Assembly: GCA_030272155.1 (NCBI GenBank)
Contig: CP126194.1
Location: forward strand, 2,719,501 to 2,783,500
DNA length: 64,000 bases
Direction: 5' to 3'
Source of the DNA: Tetradesmus obliquus
Taxonomy: Eukaryota > Chlorophyta > Chlorophyceae > Sphaeropleales > Scenedesmaceae
Every line of letters begins with the position of its first letter. Positions within the stretch are counted from its first letter, which is position 1. The position numbers and the translations under genes were made by a program. Positions 62,101-64,000 of the stretch are shown here, one piece after another. The notes beneath the pieces were generated by a model. It saw only the letters and a list, made by a program, of their open reading frames with translations. It made no database searches and had not been told where the DNA came from.

Positions 62101-64000
62101 CTGCTTGCGTTGCCAGCAGGCACACACACACACAACATGCAAATTGCAATCTCACTGTCAACAATGCAGACGCACAGCACTAGATATGATGCAGGCCACC
62201 CTGCATTCACATCAAGCTCAATGTGGCATACCCTGCGGCGCATTGTTTGAAGCACACCACGAGTTGCAGCAGGCACGGGCGATGCACCACCATGCAGGCA
62301 TCCAGCACTAGGCATAATGCCAACCAGAGCGCGTGCACACCAATGTGTGCCAAACAAGAATGCAGAGCAGCAGCTGCAGCATTGCAGCACAGCTGACGGA
62401 AGTGTCGGTGAAAGGGATCCCTCACCTGAGCTTGGTGAGCAGCAGCTCCAGCAGGTATCCCCTGTCATCGTCCCCCACCATGTGCAGCTCGTCCACCACC
62501 ACGCAGCTCAGCTGGCCCAGCGTGTCGTCCTCCAGCATCTTGTTCACCAGCGCGTTGGCCTTCTCAATGGTGGCCACGATCACGCCTGCAGTTTGCATGA
62601 GGCAGTACACACACAGTGAGCTCGAGCTGCTCGCAGTACAGCAAATATATGCAGCACCAGCGCAGGATATCAATGGTGCCCACGATCACGCCTGTAGCGC
62701 ATGAGGAAGACACACACTGTACAGCGTGCGAGAGAAGGAGAACTTCGGCGCACAACCTTGGGCAGCAGCTGGTGTCATCAGCTGGGCATGTTGGGCTGCA
62801 GGCAGGCAGCCACTCCGACATGGCTCTGCCAAGCACAGCACTTTGATGCATTGCTCGCACTACTTCATGAGAGCAAATACGCACACAAACAAACACACAC
62901 ACACACAAGCTCGCACCTGTGGTGGGTGTGACCGCCACCCCTCCCAGGCCGCCATACAGCGGCTTGACCTCGCGGCCCAGTGGGGCCAGCAGCTTGGCCA
63001 GGTGCGCCGCCTTCTGCGCACACAGGCTCACGTACGGCATCACCTGCAGCAGAAGCAGTGAGGCCAGGCGCAGTCAGCAGTGCAAGCCAAGCGAGTAGCA
63101 AGCTTGGTCAGGTGCGCCGCCTTCTGCGCACACAGGCTCACATACGGCATCACCTGCAGCAGAAGCAGTGAGGCCAGGCGCAGTCAGCAGTGCAAGCCAA
63201 GCGAGTAGCAAGCTTGGTCAGGTGCGCCGCCTTCTGCGCACACAGGCTCACGTACGGCATCACCTGCAGCAGAAGCAGTGAAACCAGCCGCAGTCAGCAG
63301 TGCAAGCCAAGCGAGTAGCAAGCTTGGTCAGGTGCGCCGCCTTCTGCGCACATAGGCTCACATACGGCATCACCTGCAGCAGAAGCAGTGAGGCCAGGCG
63401 CAGTCAGCAGTGCAAGCCAAGCGAGTAGCAAGCTTGGCCAGGTGCGCCGCCTTCTGCGCACACAGGCTCACGTACGGCATCACCTGCAGCAGTAAAAGTG
63501 AGGCCATGACATGCAACGGGAGAGTGGGTGAGTGGGTGAGGCTGTGGGTGTGGCATGTATGTGTCCGGCCAGGCGCAACCAGCAATGCAAGCCAAGCCTT
63601 GGCTGCGCTGAGCGGGTAGCAAGGGGGTGAGTGTGTGGCTTCAGCACTCAACCTGTGTGGCACTCGGCCCCGCCAGTGCAGCACAACATGCAAGCAAGCA
63701 GCAGCATAACCAACAGCACAAGCAGCGCGGCACAGGGCATTTCAAGAGCCAAATTTGTGTGTGTATGCCCTCACCAGCAGTGCCGGCCTGCCGGTGCTGA
63801 GCAGCCGCCGCATCAGCAGCACCTCCGCCACCATGCTCTTGCCGCCGCTGGTGGGTGCGCAGTACACCAGGTTGGCCCCCTCCAGCACGTCAGGCTGGTT
63901 CAGGCACTCCGCCTGGCCAGCAGCAGCAGCAGCAGCAGCGGCAGCCTGGCAGTGGTTAACAGCTGGGAAAACGCTGCTGCTAGTTCTTTTCTAGCAGCAG
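49142..64000 (-). CDS. POLQ: DNA polymerase theta (helicase plus A-family polymerase), 5' end outside window
   Basis: Polymerase theta (plant TEBICHI) repairs double-strand breaks by microhomology-mediated joining. About 24 exons run leftward. Helicase part: [16 protein letters not shown] (Walker A, near 63850), [19 protein letters not shown] (63000), [12 protein letters not shown] (DExH, 62490), [13 protein letters not shown] (61830), [12 protein letters not shown] (61070), [18 protein letters not shown] (60460), [20 protein letters not shown] (60100) and [17 protein letters not shown] (59970). Accessory exons lie between about 56690 and 59484. One large exon, about 53890-56275, encodes the central region, dominated by poly-Gln, then a degenerate exonuclease-like part. 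Polymerase part: [20 protein letters not shown] (51400), motif [19 protein letters not shown] (51200), motif [16 protein letters not shown] (50530) and motif [11 protein letters not shown] (49360). The catalytic Asp and Glu residues are kept; motif A has Cys where Ser is usual. Many exon edges are duplicated within introns. Confidence 0.88.
53888..56275 (-). other. Poly-Gln central region of polymerase theta (single large exon)
   Basis: The exon encodes close to 800 residues. The first half is Gln-dominated (many runs of 4-9 Gln, with His and Pro), followed by Ala/Gly/Ser-rich segments. It ends with [29 protein letters not shown] and [16 protein letters not shown], which resemble the inactive exonuclease-like subdomain of the family. 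The central region of polymerase theta is disordered in other organisms; here it is filled with CAG repeats. Confidence 0.75.
59118..59151. repeat. CAG microsatellite in a POLQ intron
   Basis: About eleven uninterrupted AGC/CAG units next to a splice site. Similar shorter tracts occur at 53442-53465, 58245-58266, 59493-59512, 61088-61112 and 61670-61692. Confidence 0.9.
62886..62910. repeat. CA dinucleotide run
   Basis: A short stretch of alternating CA (AAACACACACACACACAAGC) in a POLQ intron. A similar short run (GGCACACACACACACAACAT) is near 62119-62137. Confidence 0.85.
62990..63505. repeat. Five tandem copies of a 110-bp unit carrying a POLQ exon start
   Basis: GGTGCGCCGCCTTCTGCGCA starts at 63001, 63111, 63221, 63331 and 63441, an exact 110-bp period. 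Each unit (minus strand) contains a pyrimidine-rich tract, a CTGCAG acceptor and the exon start reading [15 protein letters not shown]. Only the leftmost copy reads on into [15 protein letters not shown]. The copies differ at a few positions, for example CACGTACGG against CACATACGG. Confidence 0.95.

Overview
The window looks like nuclear DNA of a chlorophyte green alga, probably Chlorophyceae of the Chlamydomonas/Scenedesmus type. The genes are broken by many short introns with GTGAGT, GTGCGC or GTGCGT donors and CAG acceptors. GC content is moderate to high, CAG/CTG microsatellites run through coding and non-coding sequence (giving poly-Gln and poly-Ala), and the gene set mixes cilia, chloroplast, mitochondrion, splicing, nuclear pore and DNA repair. 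No bacterial, organellar, tRNA, rRNA or CRISPR features were seen.

Layout, left to right: RIB43A ciliary protein (minus, 3' end off the left edge); U-box/WD40 protein (plus, 2117-4910); a 2.5 kb gene-poor stretch; FLAP1-like DUF1517 chloroplast protein (minus, 7433-9998); PRP38B/SRL1 splicing factor (plus, 10470-13433); NUP107 nucleoporin (plus, 14304-22042); a duplicated block holding two paralogous secreted Cys-rich proteins (23700-24718 and 26459-27084) and a broken copy of the NUP107 3' end (about 24985-25618); a papain-type peptidase whose exons run in phase into an RCC1-like repeat domain (minus, 28647 to about 33300 or beyond); a DHRS12-like dehydrogenase (minus, 34750-37787); a 5'-truncated LINE fragment; an unrecognised Gln/Ala-rich protein (minus, 39250-41992); calmodulin (minus, 43218-44953); the complex I subunit NDUFS6 (plus, 45301-47390); and DNA polymerase theta (minus, 49142 past the right edge).

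Most genes are unrelated housekeeping genes, several arranged head to head over short shared upstream regions. Three things stand out. First, the paired Cys-rich secreted proteins, built on runs of Cys every third residue, were duplicated together with the end of NUP107, and since then their coding sequence appears to have changed more than the NUP107 copy beside them. Second, a peptidase-RCC1 fusion is predicted from splice phase. Third, tandem duplications of about 100-130 bp repeatedly copy an exon edge with its splice site, many times in the polymerase theta gene and also in the dehydrogenase and NDUFS6 genes.

Exon coordinates were worked out by hand from splice consensus and reading phase. 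Where full exon lists are given, the phases close without frameshift.
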